Part shown: one piece after another, positions 60,890 through 64,000 of the stretch | Layout of the letters: every line of letters begins with the position of its first letter | Position numbering within the stretch: position 1 is the first letter of the stretch | Assembly (NCBI RefSeq): GCF_016107555.1 | Contig: NZ_JABASU010000001.1 | Span: 1 to 64,000, forward strand | DNA: 64,000 bases | Source: Psychrobacter celer | GTDB lineage: Bacteria; Pseudomonadota; Gammaproteobacteria; Pseudomonadales; Moraxellaceae | Direction: 5' to 3' | Notes under the pieces: generated by a model | The model's database searches: none | Told to the model about the DNA's origin: nothing | Seen by the model: the letters and a program-made list of their open reading frames with translations, nothing else | Position numbers and translations under genes: made by a program

Positions 60890-61813
60890 ATGGACGGTCT
60901 GGAAATTGTCACTTTAGTCAACTCAATTATCATCCCCATTTGTTTGTTTTTGATTATGACGGGTATGGGTCTCACTCTCGTCGCCAATGATTTTAAACGC
61001 GTTTTAACATATCCCAAGGCAGTTGGTATCGGTTTGACCAATCAGCTGTTGTTATTACCGCTCATCGGCTTTGCATTGGCCAATATCATGCCTCTAGAGC
61101 CTGAATACGCCGTCGGTGTCATGCTGCTGGTGCTGTGCCCAGGAGGCACCACTTCCAATTTATTTACCTATCTGGCCAAAGGCGATGTGGCGTTGTCAGT
61201 GACGATGACAGCGATTGCCAGTGTCATCACAGTCTTTAGCATTCCTGTGGTGCTGAGCTTTTCGCTGATTTATTTTATGGGTGCTGGTAGTGCGTTTGAG
61301 TTACCTGTCCTAAAAACCGTGCTGACGTTGGTGGTGTTGACCATCGTGCCTATCAGCCTCGGTATGCTGATCAAACGCTATGCGCCGCGTATCGCTGATC
61401 ACTCTCAGGTCTATGTGTCGAGATTTGGGGTGATATTTTTGACGTTTTTGGTGGTGTTTTTAAGCTATGTCCAGCGTGATATCCTCGTCGAGGCGCTACT
61501 CGCGACAGGCCCGGTATCGTTGCTCCTTAACCTCTCGACCATGGCGCTTGGCTACTATAGCAGTAAGTGGTTTGGCCTAAATTTGGCGCAAAGAACGTCG
61601 GTAACCTTAGAAGTCGGCCTACAAAACAGCACGTTATCTCTCTTTATGGCATTGACCCTATTGGCCAATTATAAAATGTCGATGACGCCTGCGATTTATA
61701 CCCTCATCATGTTTTTGACTGCTGGTATCTTGGTCAGAGTGTTTGGCGCCAAATATCGTCAAGTAAAGCGCTCAGAGGTGGAGATGAGTGTCTTAGCTGC
61801 TCGCCGCTTATAA
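60890..61813 (+). CDS. Bile acid:sodium symporter family protein
   Basis: A 307-residue inner-membrane transporter of the bile-acid:sodium symporter (BASS) family, with nine or ten hydrophobic segments. The family hallmark CPGGTTSNLFTYLAKGDVALSVTMTAIASVIT lies near residues 84-115, and EVGLQNSTLSLFMAL in the second half is the matching helix break. Bacterial members carry organic anions; the substrate is unknown. I choose the ATG at 60890, seven bases after AAGGA, over a GTG two codons upstream. Confidence 0.9.
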   Translation: MDGLEIVTLVNSIIIPICLFLIMTGMGLTLVANDFKRVLTYPKAVGIGLTNQLLLLPLIGFALANIMPLEPEYAVGVMLLVLCPGGTTSNLFTYLAKGDVALSVTMTAIASVITVFSIPVVLSFSLIYFMGAGSAFELPVLKTVLTLVVLTIVPISLGMLIKRYAPRIADHSQVYVSRFGVIFLTFLVVFLSYVQRDILVEALLATGPVSLLLNLSTMALGYYSSKWFGLNLAQRTSVTLEVGLQNSTLSLFMALTLLANYKMSMTPAIYTLIMFLTAGILVRVFGAKYRQVKRSEVEMSVLAARRL

Positions 61814-61904
61814 CTGGCTACTCAAAGCGATCCGAGTCGCCCTGTATTGGTTTTATAGGGTGTTGACCAGCGCTAAGGCCACGCGCATCGATACTTATAA
61901 GTAA

Positions 61905-62051
61905 TCTATTTTAAAATAGGGACAGCGCTACGGGTGTTTAGCTTTCTTTGCGCGCTGTGCCGATACTGCTCGATGCTGCTCGATGCTGCGAAAAATACAT
62001 ACCAGTGGCATATGACATAAAGTGTGCCAATGTCATATCGGACTGACTATA
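61905..62051. repeat. Dispersed intergenic repeat, copy D
   Basis: The core GCGCGCTGTGCCGATACTG (61950-61968) is followed by two copies of CTGCTCGATG (61966-61985) and AAAAATACATACCAG. ACAGCGC (61922-61928) pairs with GCGCTGT (61952-61958). The right end GGACTGACTATAT matches the family terminus in reverse. It overlaps the stop codon of the gene on the minus strand. Confidence 0.65.
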
Positions 62052-63156
62052 TTTTGTCGTCGGTCTGCTCTTTGACACGCTCCACTTCAAATAAAAAAGC
62101 GCGGTTTTTTAGTATCGCGACAAAGACCACGCCGCCCACCGTATTGCCAGCCAGCACCACTATCAAAAACAGCAAATAGCGCCATAGACTGACGGTATTG
62201 CCATACAGCAGGGCGGAGAAAATCTCGATGTTGCCGACGATGCTATGATGCAGTCCCAAAAAACCAATACTACCGGTGATTAGCGTTACCAAGACGATAC
62301 GGCTAATGGTATCGCGCGCTGAGGTCACAAGCCATGCCGCGATGCCCATCATCCAGCCTGCCAGTACGGCACTGCCAAAGATGACCCACCATCTAAACCC
62401 CAAAATATGCTCAGCATAAGCATCGATATCACTGGCGCCAAACAGCTGCATATTCAGGCCAAGGCCAATCATCAAGGCGGCAAACAGGCAGCCGCCGACG
62501 ATATTACCTGCGATAACAATGCCCCATAGCCTTAGCAGCTTGTGCAAGGGTTCGATTTTGTTTAAGACAGGCAGGCTTAGGAGGGAGGTCTGCTCGGTAA
62601 ATAATAGCGACTGGCCGATGACAACGATGATAAAGCCCACCGGATACAGCAAGGAGGCGAGGACGATGGCATACTCGCTAGGTATGACGGCGCTCAGTAG
62701 CGTAAAGGCTGATAAAATCATAAAAAAGCTGATGCCAATCTCAAACCCTGCGGTAAAGGCGCTGGTAAATAATGAGCCTAAAGAGCGCTCAAAGGTTTCT
62801 TTGGCATGTATCACTTGCTCCACCAAGATACTGGCATAGCTTTTTGCTTGGCTTAGATTGTCATCGCCTGCGACTTTTTTGATGGTTTCTTTGTCTTCAT
62901 CGCTGATTTCTTTGGGTAGGTCTTCATTCTTTAGGGTCTTAGTTGCTTGTACCTCGCTGTCGTCTGGCGGGTAGTGGTCTGCGGCGGCGTCATTGTCTGG
63001 CGTATCGTCAGGGCGCGCCATATCCTCTGCGGTAGGCTTATTGCGTGATGGCTCGGCTTGGTAGGCATTGTTATTCTCGGTATCTTTGGGCACAGTAAAC
63101 TCGCTGGTTATGGGACAATGATGGGGCGCTACCGACTGGCAGAAGGTCTCGGCCAA
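62047..63156 (-). CDS. Formate/nitrite transporter (FNT) family protein, YfdC-like
   Basis: A 369-residue membrane protein of the FNT channel family. About six hydrophobic segments fill residues 125-350, with GFEIGISFFMILSAF, GNIVGGCLFAALMIG and the late GNTVGGVVFVAIL matching the family. The first 110 residues are polar and acidic, much longer than in formate channels. The start is a TTG at 63156 without a good ribosome site, so the true N-terminus is uncertain; a shorter start may be used. The TAG stop lies inside repeat copy D. The YfdC branch has no firm substrate. Confidence 0.8.
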   Translation of the reverse strand: MAETFCQSVAPHHCPITSEFTVPKDTENNNAYQAEPSRNKPTAEDMARPDDTPDNDAAADHYPPDDSEVQATKTLKNEDLPKEISDEDKETIKKVAGDDNLSQAKSYASILVEQVIHAKETFERSLGSLFTSAFTAGFEIGISFFMILSAFTLLSAVIPSEYAIVLASLLYPVGFIIVVIGQSLLFTEQTSLLSLPVLNKIEPLHKLLRLWGIVIAGNIVGGCLFAALMIGLGLNMQLFGASDIDAYAEHILGFRWWVIFGSAVLAGWMMGIAAWLVTSARDTISRIVLVTLITGSIGFLGLHHSIVGNIEIFSALLYGNTVSLWRYLLFLIVVLAGNTVGGVVFVAILKNRAFLFEVERVKEQTDDKI

Positions 63157-63396
63157 TATATGGACAGACGTTATATGTTATAGCATGACTATAACGCATT
63201 ATATTTGCCAGAGGGGGGATTGCTGTTCGTTAATTGTTTAATGGATGCGCTTCAAAGCCGAAAAGCCGATAAATTGCCTTAGCATCTAACAAAATCTGGC
63301 CATCTGCGTTAAAATCACTCTATCAATCCCATCGCTTACGTTTCATGTTATTTGTTTGACCGAATTCATTCATTATTAATAAAAGATTATTCTATT

Positions 63397-64000
63397 ATGA
63401 GCAATCCTGAGAATCATACCAACAGCACGACCAACTTGACCGAGTCTATTCAAGCCGCCTTGAGTCAATTAGAAAACGCTTACAGCCCAAAGGATGTCGA
63501 AGCGGGCATGTATCAAGGCTGGGAGGAGAGCGGTTATTTTGCCCCAACTTTTGATAAGGACGAGTCGTTTTCTATCGCCTTGCCGCCGCCGAACGTCACA
63601 GGCTCGCTGCACATGGGGCACGGCTTTAACAATGCCATTATGGATGCGCTGACCCGCTATCACCGTATGGATGGTGACAATACGCTTTGGCAACCGGGCA
63701 CCGATCACGCTGGTATCGCAACGCAGATGGTCGTTGAGCGCCGCCTAGAGGCGCAAGGCATCCGCCGCCGTGATATGACGCGCGAAGACTTTATCGATAA
63801 AGTCTGGGAATGGAAAGAAGAGTCGGGCGGCAACATCACCCGTCAGATTCGCCGTCTTGGTAGCTCGGTGGATTGGTCGCGTGAGCGCTTTACCATGGAT
63901 GATGGCTTATCCAATGCGGTCAAAGAAGTGTTTGTGCGTCTGTTTGATGAAGGTCTTATTTACCGCGGTAAGCGTTTGGTCAACTGGGACCCTAAGTTCC
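63397..64000 (+). CDS. valS: Valyl-tRNA synthetase, N-terminal part (3' end outside window)
   Basis: The first 201 codons of valyl-tRNA synthetase, which charges tRNA-Val. The open frame runs off the end of the window. The class I signature [14 protein letters not shown] is at residues 63-76, with H72 and H75 of the HIGH motif, followed by [18 protein letters not shown] and [20 protein letters not shown] 63397 gives a 30-residue lead before the conserved region; no strong ribosome site is seen. It is divergent from the FNT gene, with a 240-base gap that shows nothing else. Confidence 0.97.
   Translation, partial: MSNPENHTNSTTNLTESIQAALSQLENAYSPKDVEAGMYQGWEESGYFAPTFDKDESFSIALPPPNVTGSLHMGHGFNNAIMDALTRYHRMDGDNTLWQPGTDHAGIATQMVVERRLEAQGIRRRDMTREDFIDKVWEWKEESGGNITRQIRRLGSSVDWSRERFTMDDGLSNAVKEVFVRLFDEGLIYRGKRLVNWDPKF

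Overview
The window reads as a chromosomal segment of a gammaproteobacterium of the family Moraxellaceae, most probably Psychrobacter. I infer this from protein similarity recalled from memory and from gene order: tuf, tRNA-Trp, secE, nusG, rplKAJL, rpoBC, then mrcA opposite pilMNOPQ, aroK, aroB, a SPOR protein and gltBD. No database search was run.

Layout. Bases 1-13950 hold the end of tuf, tRNA-Trp, secE-nusG, the L11/L1/L10/L12 ribosomal genes and rpoB-rpoC, with a probable L10 autoregulatory leader, a strong hairpin after rplL and a second hairpin before rpoB. Bases 14051-26182 hold a small unknown gene, penicillin-binding protein 1A (minus strand) and the type IV pilus operon pilMNOPQ, followed by aroK, aroB and a SPOR-domain membrane protein. 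Bases 27098-33127 encode glutamate synthase (gltB, gltD). Bases 33333-43411 are a looser region: a FUSC-type membrane protein, an orphan polyamine-type binding lipoprotein, an AbgT transporter, a HAD phosphatase, a hemerythrin-like protein, a BLUF-like protein and parC. Bases 44009-49032 hold two long-chain acyl-CoA ligases and rph. Bases 49110-62047 hold a series of housekeeping and little-known genes: hemJ, bioB, an SCP2 protein, a DUF368 protein, serB with a divergent Smp-like protein, a UPF0149 protein, two YbjQ proteins, a bile-acid-symporter-family protein and an FNT-family channel. The window ends inside valS.

No phage, plasmid, insertion sequence with a transposase, CRISPR array or recognisable defence system is visible. 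The least ordinary content is non-coding. A family of imperfect dispersed intergenic repeats occurs in at least six places (near 14.7, 36.7, 49.7, 50.7, 55.1 and 62.0 kb). Several copies share a terminal motif resembling CTATAGTCAGT, and several share a core containing GCTGTGCCTACGCCG. A separate 265-bp element with perfect 18-bp terminal inverted repeats flanked by TA (36417-36681) appears to have inserted into the end of one of these copies. Among proteins, the most interesting are a BLUF-like protein that seems to lack a usual flavin-binding residue, a SPOR protein whose SPOR domain is central, and an Smp-like protein with a long unassigned C-terminal region.

Transcription units are mostly compact. 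pilM to pilP overlap by 1-4 bases, rplK and rplA abut, and many convergent gene pairs share a bidirectional hairpin terminator.
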